NCBI GenBank assembly: GCA_032358255.1 | Contig: JAULBX010019965.1 | Span: 186,001-250,000 of the forward strand | Reading direction: 5' to 3' | Origin: Heterotrichella gracilis | Taxonomy: Eukaryota > Sar > Xanthophyceae > Tribonematales > Xanthonemataceae | Length of the DNA stretch: 64,000 nucleotides | Shown here: positions 1 to 12,304 of the stretch, piece after piece | Layout: each line of letters starts with the position of its first letter | Numbering within the stretch: the first letter of the stretch is position 1 | Made by a program: the position numbers and the translations under genes | The notes under the pieces: generated by a model | Databases searched by the model: none | What the model saw: only the letters and a program-made list of their open reading frames with translations | Told to the model about the DNA's origin: nothing

Positions 1-144
1 TGCCCCCTACATCAAGCATGAGTACATAAACATGTGATCTTGTTTTCTCAAAGGTAAAAGCTGTTCCCGCGGCTGAAACAGGAGAAAGTAGGTGCCCGTT
101 TCCACATCCATACAGCCTATGCATGCATACGAGTACATTCACGA

Positions 145-193
145 TTTGCAGCTCAGCAGGCTGGTCTCCCTGCATTGCCTCTCCAAATCTTAG
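145..193 (+). repeat. Decayed upstream copy of the start of the exon at 408
   Basis: The stretch from TTTGCAGCTCAGCAGGCTGG matches the acceptor and first exon bases at 401-450, with 24 of the first 29 positions the same and further similarity after that. No open coding frame is kept. It fits the pattern of splice-junction duplications seen across the window. Confidence 0.6.
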
Positions 194-407
194 TTGTGGC
201 CAGTGCACCCTCTTGGTCTCTCTAGGCACGATGGTGCCAACATGGATACGATAAGGCAATTCCCCACAACTCGGTCTTCTGTCCACAGCGTAGCCCCCCT
301 CTATTTCATTTTCAGTGTTTGTTACAGGTATTACTATTGAATGAAATGACTTTTTCCCCTCTCTATTCCGCGGCGCCCGATGAAATGTTTTCCACCTCCG
401 TCTGCAG

Positions 408-3400
408 CTCAGCACGCTGGCCTACCTGGGCCTGCGCCCCTCCAAGTCTGTTCAGGACCTCAACCCGCCAGAGGGCTCAAGGCTGGCCTCGCCCTTCGAC
501 ACCAAGCCAGTGCCAGGTGGCGGTGGCCCACCCCCTACCGAGCCCCCAACCCTCACCCACCTGGCTCGCCCCAGCAAGCGCCACCTCAGCAACGAGACAT
601 CAGAGGCCATGCAGGTGTGCACACCCACACATCGCACCGCGTATCACCAGTCCACCCGCAGCCAAAAAAAGTCGAGAAATGAATAAATATTGTAGCACCC
701 TTGACGGGGCACCCCCTCCCCTCCACACATGGGATTCGTGGCTGTTTTTCGTAGTGGCTGTGTGCATGTTAGCTATTGGCATTTTCATTTTCTTACTTTT
801 TGTCAAAGCCGGCGTTTTATGCATACATGCGGCAAATATCTGATACTAAAGCAGACATCATGTTTGTTTCATTTTCACTCTTTCCAGGTTTTCTGCTGTC
901 TGTTAATGCCGCTGTCCAAGTTCACTATGTGTATTATCTTTCTCCTTTTCCTTCCTGCAGGAGGCCATGGAGCTTGCTGAGCGCACCAGGGAGCATGACC
1001 TGCAGGGCATCTCAGCCATGCAGAACGCAATGCGCAGGGCTTCGATGGCGGAGCAGGTACGGGGCAACCCCTAGGTTGTAAAGGGTTCTGACAGGCGCAG
1101 TGGTGACTTAGAATTACGGTTCTTGCAGAGGGCAGTGCGTGGCAGAGAAGGTGGGGGAAATCTATCGCCTCGTCATTTAGGCTGACCTCGTTGCATGTCA
1201 AACTGCTGACCTCATCATGCGTGTATGCTGACCTTGTCGCGGGTCACAATGCTGACTCATCTGCATGTATGTTGACGTCACAGGCGGCGGAGGATGGACG
1301 CTTTGGCCACCACTCTCGCCAGGGGTCGCGCATCAGCGAGGAAGGGGCCAGCCCCAACCTGGGATCCCAGGCGCAGCGGGGCCCCGCTCGGGTCAGGACG
1401 CAGATCAAGTAAGGGGTTGGCTGGGGAGTTGGATCGGGGTTTGGTCGGGTTTGGACCTGGGGTTGGATGAGGATGGACGCGTGCTGGCACGCATGCGGGT
1501 TTGGGCAGGTTGGTTAATTCAAACTCTTCCTGTTGGTGACAGCCTGGAAGTGGCGTGAATGCAATGGCTTGCAGTGGTTTGCAGTACCAGTCCTCTGATC
1601 CCATTCCCACCAACAGAATTCCTCAGGACCATCAGCCACATGCACCACCCCACGTACCCAAATTCACCCCAATTCCAATCTCACGACATCTGACCATATC
1701 CTCCCATCCCCTCCTCCTCCACCCAGCACCAACACTCTCCCTAACCCTCAACCCCCCCAATGCAGCACCATCCCCGGCGACATCGGCCACATGCTTGCGC
1801 ACGCCCCTGTCACGGACCCCCGCAACCTCTCCCGGGGATCAGACCTGGTGGGCGCTGAATTTGACCCCAAACGCATCAACCGCCTGGCCAAGCACATCCG
1901 CACCACGCACCTCAACTTCACGTTTGCGGACAGCATGGGGCGGGCGGTGCACTCTGAGAGCGTGACCACTGAGAAGGAGGCCAAGAAGCTGGCGTTCTAC
2001 CTCTTCTGGAACGTGAAGTCGGACCTGGAGCGGTAGGTGATACCTATATCTGATATATACTCTAATTTAATAAATTCGCATTGTGTTACAATCATGTTAA
2101 ATAATCATGGATGCATACATGTCATCACAATGGACAATGTAAAAGTCTCCACTTCTATAGTTTATTCCTTTTATACATTTTCAAAGCATGTGTAGCTAGG
2201 CCGTGGCCACCAACGGGAATGGATCCTGCTCCATCACCCACCCCACCCTGTAGCCCCCTCCTCGCCCCCCACCCTCACCCCTCACCCCCCACCCCTCACC
2301 CGCAGCCCCCTGGTCATCCTGGACGACTTTCGATACTTCCTCCCCCCTGGCAAGGCCGAGGAGGCGTTTGCGCTATTCGACCAAAACGGGGACGGCTCCT
2401 GCTCCCTGACTGAGATGAAGGAGATGGTGCTTGCCTCCTTCAACCAGCGCAGGAACCTTGCCCTGACCCTTAAGGACGCCAAGGCTGTGGTTGGTGTGCT
2501 GGAGTATGTGGTTGGGTTTGGGGTGCACGCAGTGTTCTTCGTGCTGTACCTGGTGGTGCTGCAGGTGAGGGATGGGTGGTGGTGGTGGTGGAGGCGGTGG
2601 GGAGTCAGGATGTAGCTCTGAACAACTCCACACTGTCAGCATTGCTGCTGGCATTCCAACAGTTGATTTTTTAGCACCGGCCCAGGAGGGGGAACCAGGG
2701 GTCATTGGGTCATATATATATTATTATTAATGATTCATCAATTTAACTTACTCTCCTCCCCTCCCCAGGCGGACGTGTGGAAGGTGCTTGTGTCCCTCAT
2801 CCCCATCATCACCGCATTCACCTTCGTGTTTGGCAACAGCGCCAAGGCCATGTTTGAGAACACGTGGTACATCTTCTCGGTGCACCCCTTTGACGTGGGG
2901 GACATCATATTCCTGTCAGGGGACTTCCACACGGTGGAGGAGATCTCGCTGGCACAGGTGAGGGGCGGGGCCTTTACAGGCTTGCTAGTGAGTAAGGAAA
3001 TATATTGTCAATGTCAATGAATACGTAAATAAACTGTCAATGGTTCACGCATTCCGGTGCTTTGCTAGGCTGCATGCAGCCTCACATTTTCGTTCACCTT
3101 CGTTTGGCCCCCTGCCCTAGTTGGCCTGCAAAGTTTGTCCAAGGGACTTCAAGTCACCTCACCACACATTGACCGGCATTTGGTCTCACCCCTTGCTTGA
3201 CATACATTTGCCCTCACCAAGGAGCATGATCATCTTGTTACCCTTGGACCCACTTGAACTGTTGGCATGTAGCGGCCTCCCCAAACCCCTGTTGGCCCAA
3301 AATTTGGCCCCAGCACCCATCCCCTCTCCCTGCCACCCGCAGGTTGTCCTGAAGCGCTCCGATGGCGTGAAGGTGTGGTGGCCCGTGCCCTTGCTGGCCG

Positions 3401-4529
3401 CCAACCCGCTGATCAACATCACCAGATCATACAACAAGGGAGAGAGCTTCTGCGTACGGATCATGCGACCCTTGCTGCCAGTTGAACCTTGTGTGCTACT
3501 TGCAGCCTTGCAGTTGTTGCTTTGCTAACAGGGACCGCGCATGCCTCTTGGAGCCTTGCTTGCCTCCGCTTGCGATGTCTGAGCAACATTTGTGGCCGCA
3601 TGCTACCCATCATTTGCCTCCTGCTTATCCGTGAAAACCCTAAACCTCAATTCCCCAACTCAAACACGCCGCCACAACCCTCCCAAGCCACCATCCAACT
3701 GAACACTGCTCCTCCCAAGTAATGTATTAAATTAGATATAAGTAGTATTGAAAAGGGTATTGACAGCCCCTCACCCCCCTTGCAGTTCCTGGTTGACATC
3801 TCCACCCCTGTCAGCGTTCTCGACACCCTCGAGAGCATGATGCAGCGCCACGTGTCGTCGCTGGACAAGGAGTTCACAGGGTCATGCGCTGCGCGCTTCA
3901 AGGCAGTGCCCGACCCACTCAAAGTGGGGCTCAATGTGTGGGTGGAGTACTCGCACAATGGTGAGTGGTAGGGGTGGTGGGAGGGGGGGTGAAGGCGCCA
4001 GCGCACCCACGCCCACTCATCACCGCAGCCGCTGTATTAGACCCTGAACCAGTGCACTGGCTCACCATGTCCAAAATCAATCACAGCAGCGTTATACGTG
4101 GATTTGTGCTTTGTGAGTCCAATCGGCTGGGTGTGGTCCCGCTGCCAGCAGCCCCCTTGTGTTTGTATCTGAATTTTCGAATGGGGTCCAAGATGTGGAG
4201 ACGTGATCTCCAATATCCTCGCTACAAAATGAACCATGCACTTGAACAGGAAATAGCCTCTGTTGGTCTGTAATCCCCACTATTTCTGACGCTGTCCCCA
4301 TTCTTCCCCTGCCCATGCAAATGCCAACCCCTCCTTGCCTTATGCAGGCTCTGACCTTGGCCGCACTGGGCGCGAGCGGTCCGTCATCATCGGCAAGATC
4401 ATGGCGATGCTGCACGAGCTTGGGGTGACCTACTCAGGGCCCCAGGTGCGCATCTCCAACATCGCAGAAATGGCTGCCCCGGGGGCTTTTGAGCAGAGGC
4501 CAGGGTGGGCGTCAGCGACGTACGCATGA
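408..4529 (+). CDS. MscS-like mechanosensitive channel with an EF-hand (5' end not in view)
   Basis: Exons read in phase: 408-614, 961-1056, 1284-1408, 1766-2032, 2306-2564, 2769-2957, 3343-3453, 3786-3960, 4348-4529, giving 536 visible residues and a TGA stop. The first exon opens in phase 0 without a start codon, so more exons lie upstream, probably before the window. A canonical 12-residue EF-hand loop (DQNGDGSCSLTE) at about 2380-2415 lies just before hydrophobic helices. The following block, FGNSAKAMFEN then HPFDVGDI, is the pore-helix and beta-domain signature of plant MSL and fungal Msy channels. The family opens under membrane tension and passes anions. The EF-hand suggests calcium control, as proposed for fungal Msy1 and Msy2; that is inference. 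The target membrane cannot be read because the N-terminus is missing. Confidence 0.9.
1186..1283 (+). repeat. Short degenerate tandem repeat around GCTGAC in an intron
   Basis: The intron ending at 1283 carries about five imperfect copies of a unit beginning GCTGAC or GTTGAC and containing GCATGT or CGTGTA, spaced 20-30 bases apart. The last copy runs into the acceptor of the exon at 1284. Confidence 0.55.
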
Positions 4530-5634
4530 GATGATCATGTTGAAGGGGAGGGGATTTGTCGTGGCTGAGCGGATTGCCAGCCTGGGGGTTGCATATGGTT
4601 CTGCTGCGGTGGGTGTTTTCATTGTTTATGTTTTCTGTTATTCTGATAGGCAGTGATCGGCGTACTATTAGGATCCGTTAGGCTTGATTTTGCAATTTGG
4701 CGCTTGCTGGTGTAGGGGCACGTGCGACCTCTCTGGGATGGGGGCGCCACTGTGTGGCAAAATGAATACGCAATGAATGCAACAATGTGTTGGACCGTTT
4801 GTTCATATACCTTTGTGTTGTGAAACAGCTTCACAATGGCTTGGCCCCTGGCCAATGGCCAGGCCATGCGCCCTTCCAGGTGATGTGTTTTCAGGGGCAT
4901 GCTTTTCCAGCTGGGTTTGCAATTTGGATTTGTTCAGATCCTGAGGTACTGTGTAGTATGTGTAGGAGTTACCACCTTATTTAGGTGGGTTTATAGGGTT
5001 CATTACAGCCTTTATGATGATTGTCGCTCAGCGGCAGGATATATGTAGGCCTATTGTGAGAAGTAAGTGTGTTCGTGAATGCAATCGTGATAGCATCAGT
5101 CCACTGGGACCTGAGTTTCTTTTATTGAGCCAAATTTGGCATTTTGAAGCATACAGGTTTTATGCGTGCCCCAGATGGGTCGCAGGTGATCGAGCAACGT
5201 TTCTAGACTAGTTGGGGTTATGTGGGGTAATTCTCTCGGAAGGGCTACTTCGTCAGCATGCATCATCTGATGGTCAGGCGACACAAGCCACCACATTTCC
5301 AAGTACGGCAACTGCCTGGCATAACCCATGATCAAGGGTTCATGGGCAGCGTCAATTTAATCCTGCTTTCCTATTCAGTGGGTTGGAAATGGAATATGAA
5401 TACGAATATCCCATAATTGCATTGAAGTGCAGTTGTAGTTGAACAGTTATCTAATCTGGACCTCACTTCTTTATGTAAGTTACGCAAACCCTGTGGCTCA
5501 AGACAAAAACAAGGAAACAAGCAGGAAGAAGGGGAAACTTTACGCCCACAGGAGACCAGCCAGGTACAACACACCACACTGTGCACACTGGGTCAATGTG
5601 ACATTGTCAACGTTCAACGACACACCATCACATA
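4530..5634. other. Intergenic: 3' flank of the channel gene and upstream region of NDUFS5
   Basis: I see no coding exon with plausible splice sites. The DNA is less GC-rich than the genes on either side. Confidence 0.5.
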
Positions 5635-6546
5635 ATGTCATCGACCCCCGGACCCTTTGGTAATAAGGGGACTATTTTATATCTCTAACTACCCTTCACA
5701 ATAGTGGTGCGTTGCACAACAAGCCCACTGGGGTGTTGAGCCCACTGCCAGTCGGGCTTGGAAACAAAAATTGGGACTGGGCTTTTTCCTGATAAAACTC
5801 GGGGGAATTTCCAAAAATATGTATCGGCCGCACAGCATATCAAGCCTGTGTTATGCATGCATACGGTTTTTGTGAGACAAACGTGAAGCCAACTCAGTAA
5901 TCCTCTGCTAGGTGTTCCAGACGAGTCGGTATTTGAGCGCTCCGACCAACAAGCGGCTCCATGCCCCAGGCATACACCTGCTAGCACCCACCCCACTTGG
6001 GACTTGATAGCACTTGTGACCTTTGCTGTAGTGCAATGGCGAGTGGCTTCGGCCTGACAGGGTCTGCTGGCAGGTGTGTATGTCGTTAACAACCCATCTT
6101 GCCGTTCTCAACCAAGCTATATGCTCACGCGCCTGTGTGCATGCAGGTGCTACCCCATCTGGATGGACTTCTCTGAGGTGGGTGTTTGCAAAACATGAAG
6201 CTTGTTGGTTCAAAGGCACTAGTTGAAGGTAGACAACTGGAAACCGAGATGCTCCCTTTTGTTGCTTGTAGTGCATCACCAAGGCAGATGACCCCATGAG
6301 CTGCAAAGCTTTGAGAGACGACTACCTAGAGTGCTTGCACCACAGAAAGGAGGTGAGTTGGCCTGCATGCATCTCTGCTTGCTGGCAATCAACCTCATTG
6401 TGACTCACAGTGTAGGATCATGTGTTGAAGCTCATGCTTGCCGTGTGTTGCAGTTCACGCGGTTGAACACCATCTACCGGGAATACCAGAAACAGCTGAA
6501 AGAAGGGGTGGACAAAGTGAAGGACGCAGTTGGAGGGAAGCACTGA
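5635..6546 (+). CDS. NDUFS5: NADH dehydrogenase (complex I) subunit NDUFS5, 15 kDa type
   Basis: Firm exons are 6147-6177, 6272-6352 and 6454-6546. Together they read a twin CX9C protein: Cys, nine residues, Cys in the first pair, and the same spacing in the second, with the segment DYLECLHHRKE as in plant NDUFS5. Such proteins are oxidised in the mitochondrial intermembrane space and sit on the membrane arm of complex I. The likely start is the ATG at 5635, reading MSSTPGPFGNKG, which matches the short plant N-terminus. It cannot be joined in phase to 6147 with a standard donor, so an extra exon, a non-canonical splice or an assembly error must lie between about 5665 and 6146. The lysine-rich C-terminus ends at TGA 6544-6546. 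Confidence 0.85.
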
Positions 6547-7194
6547 AGCCTCCCACTCCCAATGGTGCAGCCAAACGTTTGGATTGTGCCACATGCGCAG
6601 CCTAGTATAGCAAGCAAGGGCATGCGCACCAGCACAAATATTTTGTAGACACCCCCTCACCCATGCATCAGAACCCTGTGCATCCATCTGCTGTTGCCGG
6701 TATTGTGTTTGGCCTGAGTATCAGTGCATATTGGACCTTGTCTGAGGCTTTATCCAGAGCCAAGAACTGCTAGAGCTTGAATCTTCCTTCACCGTGTGTA
6801 GCGGAGTGTACGTGCCTAGCCCAAGTTTACCCGTTTTCCCATACAATGTTTTACAGTTACAGCAGCCTGAGATGTTGCAGATAGGCACCCATCCCACAGT
6901 GGAACTGTTGTACCAACTATTGGTGTATTTTGACATCAACTTGTAACTACGTTGCAAAGATGGGGCTTGTGCAGTACTTTGCGACACAAAAAATGGTCAG
7001 CTCAACCCGGCATCACGCTAGACCAGGGCATGTCTTGTACATAACCTAAAACAAAGGAGGTTGCTACTTTCCTGCCTCTACCACGAGTATGTTCCGCTGT
7101 GACTATGAGCAAAAGATTGTGATGGCTGGAACATATTCACACCGCAACCCCCACGTGATGAGAACCTCGTCAAGGCGCCTTAGTCCCCCGTGTT
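6547..7194. other. Convergent 3' flanks of NDUFS5 and the TMEM50 gene
   Basis: The two genes point toward each other here. I see no further gene. Confidence 0.6.
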
Positions 7195-8027
7195 CTAGAA
7201 CCCCATGTAGTTGTCTGAGGATTCCGTGGGAGTGCGTGACACCCACAGCAGCAGCGCACTGCCCAGAACCAGCGTGACTTGGAAGATGCCAGCCACACCT
7301 GGCCATACTATGGTGCTGCCCACGTAGTGCTGCAGCAGTATGACCACAGACCCCACGATGGCGCCAAAGGACACCATGTAGCAGAAGAACAGCCAGATGC
7401 GTGACCGGCAGTATGCTGCATCGTCAAAGTTGTCCAGCTCCTGCAGCTCCTCCCTGCAGCAACAAGGGACCCAGTGTGAGCAAAGGCAAGGGTTTCAACA
7501 AGATGAAACCAGTCAGCGCTCCACATGGGAGTGCTGGGTGACCAAACCCCTGTACGTACATTCGCACAGCGTTGATCATGATGAGGGCGATGGTGGCGAT
7601 GATTCCAGGGAGGTACTGCAAGAAGGACAGACCCGTCAGCTGCTTACAAACTCAACTGCAACGACAGTGCCAGTAGCAAGCACAAAGGCACTTACTTGCA
7701 CAAAGGGGATCTTGCTGTCAGTTGAGCACACTGCGTCAACCCAAAACCACCACCCAGCCCCAAACAGCGCCCCAGATAGCACTGGTCCATAGGTCTTGGC
7801 CTGCAGGGTACACCGAGCTATTCAGCTTGGGCAAACCTTTGCTCAACCAGCAGTGAGGGCAACGGCAAACACCAAAATTTCTGACACTTGTGGCCTCCAA
7901 GTGCGAGTCAACGTCCAAGCTGGTGCCATGTAAGACGTACCTTGTCTTCCCACCACTGCACCACTCCAGGACTGATCACCCAGTTTATGTTGAAACCATT
8001 GCAGCAGAGCTGCAGGCTCCTGTCCAT
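7195..8027 (-). CDS. TMEM50: TMEM50 / UPF0220 family four-helix membrane protein
   Basis: Four exons on the minus strand (8027-7941, 7800-7696, 7615-7560, 7453-7195) join in phase to 168 residues, typical for the family. The segment GALFGAGWWFWVDAVCS followed by PFVQYLPGIIATIALIMINA matches plant and animal TMEM50 proteins. The third and fourth helices follow an acidic loop (EELQELDNFDD). TMEM50 proteins are small endomembrane proteins; a yeast relative interacts with sphingolipid synthesis, but the biochemical role is not settled. The ATG at 8027 is the first in frame. The gene is divergent from the stress-protein gene, with 960 bases between start codons. Confidence 0.88.
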
Positions 8028-8987
8028 GGTTGTGTTGGTTTGGCTGTCAAGTGTAGTGGTAAAGGCCAAAAATGGCTTCTGCCAAGTCGAAGGAGCAGTC
8101 AGGTGGGTTGTGCGTGTGCGCCCAGCACAGGGCTCCCGACTTGTTCGTTTGGTCGCTGGCTTTTTCGTTGCGCACTGTTTTCCTTATGTCCAGTCGTCCT
8201 TTGCCGACAACTTGTGACAAGTATCCCAGCTACGGCAGTACAGCACTTGAGAGCAGGAATTGCGGGCTGAGTTGGAGCCTTCGAGAGCAACAAACTGTGA
8301 ACTACCCCGTGTTTCCAGTCGTGTATATGCATGCATTGTGAGCCCATATGCATGCATTTGGCCATGTCATGTGGGGTGGGCACAGAGGTGACGTGCCCCC
8401 GATTGACGATGGCGCCAAGATACGACTGCAACCAAAATCAACCCGGAAACGTTCATAAGCCAAGCAAACGCTCTTTTGGCTCAGTGTCCGAGGCTACAAA
8501 CTTCACTTTCGCAACTATAAAGACTATTGTTCTCTCGTCTAACGTTGTGCATGCATGTGCGCCCATCTCCGAAAGCAGCTATTAACTTTTCGACAATATC
8601 CACGAGGAAGACCAACAGGTGTGTTTGTATTAGGACGCATCAAAAACCGTTTGCTTCGTGTGTATCGTGCACTGACTGGTGAGAAGGCTTTGGTTCCGCA
8701 GACGGTGCCGTGTGCCATGCACATGCATGCGGTGCCGGAACGGGGCACACGTCACCCAAACAAACTCGCTAGTCTCCGAACCTCAAGTTCATACTTTACA
8801 ACACTATTGTGCCATCCTTTTCCGTGTCGCGCGTTTGGCCTGGTTCCCATGAGCACCTGGGGTTCACGCCCACAAACCTCGACAACGCTGTGTGTGCACG
8901 ATGACCTAAAGACCCCTGCTCCACCCACCGCTGCAGGTTGACTACAGCTTTCCCAGTGCAGACTTTGCGTGGTTTCAACAAAGCTCA
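8028..8987. promoter_or_regulatory. Shared upstream region of two divergent genes
   Basis: This 960-base gap should hold promoters for the TMEM50 gene and the stress-protein gene. It has several copies of the palindrome TGCATGCA or close variants (about 8330, 8350, 8550, 8722). The 128-codon plus-strand frame at 8555-8941 resembles nothing I know and I do not call it. No TATA-type element stands out. Confidence 0.4.
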
Positions 8988-11985
8988 ATGGTTCAGACGG
9001 TGTTCGTATCCGTGGACGAGGCGGCACCCGCCCTGCATGCCCTCAAGTGGGCAGTGAAGCACCTGCTGCCAGGTACTGCTTACTCGCTTATCAATGCCCT
9101 AGACATGCAATTCTAAAGCTCACCATCTTGGTCTTGGCCTTGTCTACAGTGCATTTGATACCTTGGTGGCCCCGTATAATTTAATAATAATATTATATAT
9201 CTGTACTTAAAACCCGCCATGCCGTGCGCCCATTGATTGTCCTTGCCTTCCTGTCTGAGGCGCCCCGGGGATGGCTCTGCCAGTGCCACCCTCCAAATTT
9301 CACTTCCTTCCTTTTCCCCCCCATTTCCAGAGGGCGGCCACCTGCACGTCCTGTCTGTGCTCCCGCCTGCCAGCTATGCCGTCACACCAACAGCACCCAT
9401 AGCCACCGCGGGTGCGGTGGCCGCCATGTCGCACACCTGGGAGGCGCAGAAGAAGCAGGACGAGGCCAACGCAACAACCCTGCTCAAGCAGTGCAGCGTG
9501 GTGGCGCAGGGACTGGGGGTGCGCCCTCCACACGCCTAAATCACATGCATTATTCCTACAGGAGAAAGATACTCTCGGTCCTCGATTCATTATTCTTACA
9601 GCAGAGAAGGAATTTTACTGTCCATGACTTTTGCTTTGCCACGAGATCTGCCAGTGGGCTGCAGATGTGTGTTTCCCTGTTGCATACACGCCTTGCACGT
9701 GTGATGCAGGAAGAAAGCACTAAGTGGAGTGCACATGTCAAGCAGGAAACAAGGGAGTGAAACTGTGTCCACGTGCTTTCAGGTGCCAGCAGACAACATC
9801 CACCTGCACATGCTGCCCGCGACAGGGGGCGCGTCAGGTACGCTACTGGCCTACGTATACAGACTATGCGGCTTGGCGACACACTATCCCCATACCTTTG
9901 TAGTGCCTGGACGTTGCCGTGTCCCGCCCCACCAATCAAGATTGTTGGGGTGGCATAGCAGCGCCCTGGCACGACAGCGGTATGGGATTTCCATGTGTGG
10001 CAAGGCCACCCAGGGGGGGCACTCGGCTGTTCAACATGCAGCCTGTTAACTTCGTAATCCATTGATTGGATGAGTGTAAGCCAACATACAGGCTGCGTGT
10101 TGAACAGCCGTGTGCATCAACAGACCGAGGACACGACAGTGCAAATCCTTTGCTGCATACCCGCAAGCTCACACTGGCGCCCTCTGACTGCACGGTGCAC
10201 ATCCTCTATCATGCGCCACCCACCACCCATTAGTGTACCTGTTTTGTGGCCTCACACTGCCCATTTGCCTCCCACCAGGTGTAGGCGAGAGCATCGTTGA
10301 GTACGCCAACCAGAGGGGAGCAGACGTGCTGGTGCTGGGCAGCAGAGGGTACGGCAGCTTCAAGAGGTGCGGCTGTGACAACCTGTACAACACTTCCTTC
10401 CATGCATTGGCAGACAAGGTGTACTGCGATAGTATACATCCCGCATAATGTTTGTTTGATAACACTGGGGCACAAGATGCGAGTTATAGAGTTCCGCACT
10501 GCCCACCCCGCATGCGTCCCTGGTGATGCTTCTTAAAGTGACAAAGTTTTGCAAAATAACATGGAAATTTTTATAGTACACCCTCTTCCCTGGCCCTTTG
10601 TGCTCACCCTCCTGTGTGCCCCCCCAGGTCCGTGCTGGCGCTCATTAAAAGTATTATATATGCGAGTTTATTTATTTTCCCTCAGAATAAAGTAATATTG
10701 TACACCCGCATTACCTGGCCCGTGTGCTCACCCCCTTGTATTTCCCCCAGGTCCATGCTTGCGCTCATTGGCCTGGGCAGCGTGAGCGACTACTGCGTAC
10801 ACAACGTGCACACGCCGGTGGTGGTGGTGCGCCCACCACATGCAGAGGAGACAGACGGCGCAGGCGTAACACAGGTAGGGGGCCTTGGGTTGTTGATCCA
10901 ATAATAAGCCTTTTTCTTTATTCATTGGAGTTTTTTTTTTTTGCTGCACCCCCCCCCCACCGTGTGTGCATCCCGCTGCACAGGGACAGACTCCTTAATT
11001 ATCCAATTTTTATCCAGTTGAATTCCCTATTTTGCTGCGCAGGCCCCCCGCCGCGTGTGCATCTCCCTGGACGACTCCGAACCCTCCCAGTACGGCCTGG
11101 TGTGGGCACTGGACAACCTGATGCGACCCGGGGACGTGGTGCACATCATCGCGGTGGCGCAGCCGGTGCCATTCCCGGTGGGTTGAGTGGAGAAAAGGGT
11201 GGGATGGATTGGCGGGTCGGGGGCAACATGAGTGCTTGTAGAGGGGTGTGGGGTTTTGGGTGTGGGTGTGTACGGGCACGCGTGGTGGGCCATGATGTGC
11301 AAGGGCGGGGAGTGCACATGCCTTATTTGATTGGATTCTTCATTTTTTATTTTACTTTTTTATTTAAATAATAAGCATGTATCATGTGCAGATTGTGGAC
11401 GAGGCATCCGCCGCTGTGGCTGCCCTTGAGTCCCAGCACTGGCAGGACCAGAAGCAGGAGAGCATGGCACTGGCGGAAAACACATGCAAGAAGGGGGTGG
11501 CGCTGGCAGTCAGGCACGGGGTAAGAAGCCGCAAGAGACATGGCGGTGCTTTGGTTGGGCAGAAAAGTGGATTGACCATTTTATCATACCAAACAGGACG
11601 ATTTCTGCGTGCATCATGCAATGCAATGAGCTCATCCAGGGTCTAATACCACCGCACTATTTGCAACAGCCCCTTAGTTGATACCTTGGATGATTTAATC
11701 TTGGGTTTTAATCATTCCTATTTTAACGTATGTGCGCAGGTGCCCAAGGAGAACCTCTTTTACAAGCACCTGGCCCCGGAGGGCGGCGCCTCAGACGTGG
11801 CAGAGTCAGTGCGCAAGTACGCGGAAGCCAACCATGTGGACGTGGTGGTGGTGGGCAGCAGGGGCCTGGGGGGCGTGCGGCGCGCTGCGCTGTCTGTGGT
11901 GGGTCTGGGTAGCGTGAGCGACTACTGCGTGCACAACCTGCCCTGCCCCGTGGTGGTGGTAAAGGCAAAGCCCCACAGCACGTGA
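8988..11985 (+). CDS. Tandem double universal stress protein (two USP domains)
   Basis: Eight exons (8988-9072, 9331-9518, 9783-9837, 10279-10366, 10751-10874, 11043-11177, 11392-11520, 11740-11985) join in phase to 349 residues. Two USP (UspA, HUP-fold) domains follow each other. Domain 1 starts VFVSVDEAAPALHALKWAV and ends GLGSVSDYCVHNVHTPVVVV. Domain 2 starts VCISLDDSEPSQYGLVWALD and ends GLGSVSDYCVHNLPCPVVVV. Both carry the glycine-rich ATP-binding loop (GSRGYGS and GSRGLGG). The near-identical domain ends point to internal duplication. The family binds ATP or AMP and works in stress signalling in the cytosol. Start ATG 8988 puts strand beta 1 at the N-terminus as expected. Confidence 0.92.
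10576..10651 (+). repeat. Decayed copy of the acceptor and exon start at 10700-10769
   Basis: Both stretches run from GTACACC through CTGGCC, GTGCTCACC and a C-rich CCCCAGGTCC to GCTGGCGCTCATT or its match. The first copy breaks off into AT-rich sequence after the alanine-leucine-isoleucine codons. The second continues into the true USP exon. The first could act as a decoy acceptor. Confidence 0.8.
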
Positions 11986-12115
11986 GGGCTGCGCTGCACA
12001 GGGGGCGGAGGGGGATTGATGGCCGATTGCGGGGGTTGATGGGGTGGAGATGATGTGGTGGGGTGGGGGGAAAAGCAGGGGCTTGGGCCTGGGTGGTGGG
12101 GCTGGGCAGTTGGTG

Positions 12116-12240
12116 GGCACTGTCCTGCCCTCTGGTGGTGGCCAAGGCAAAGCGCACACAGCACATGACTGGTGCGCGGGTCAGGGGCGGGGCGTCAGTG
12201 TGGCGGCTGTGTGCGCAAGTGTGTGGAGGCCCAAGGTGTG
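12116..12240 (+). repeat. Decayed copies of the last USP exon in the 3' flank
   Basis: At 12116-12180 the run CCTGCCCTCTGGTGGTGG then AAGGCAAAGC and CACAGCACATGA mirrors the end of the gene at 11938-11985. At 12212-12240 GTGCGCAAGTGTGTGGAGGC mirrors the exon at 11810-11835. The order is shuffled relative to the gene and no frame is kept. A TTTAGGG tract follows at 12287-12304. Confidence 0.7.
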
Positions 12241-12286
12241 ATATTGGCGGGGGTGGTGTGGTGGGTGTGGGCAGGGCAAGGGTGGG

Positions 12287-12304
12287 GGGTTTAGGGTTTA
12301 GGGT
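12287..12304 (+). repeat. Interstitial telomere-like tract (TTTAGGG)
   Basis: Two perfect TTTAGGG units plus flanking GGG and GGTTA, directly after the decayed USP copies. Confidence 0.75.

Noticed and set aside
1-407. Upstream exons of the channel gene
   Set aside because: Some GT and AG sites exist, but no stretch has recognisable channel sequence in a phase that fits the exon at 408.
8555-8941. 128-codon frame upstream of the stress-protein gene
   Set aside because: No known family, no splice context, and it lies in a divergent promoter region.
10576-10690. Possible extra USP exon
   Set aside because: It breaks off mid-motif into AT-rich DNA without a donor in phase; better explained as a decayed copy.
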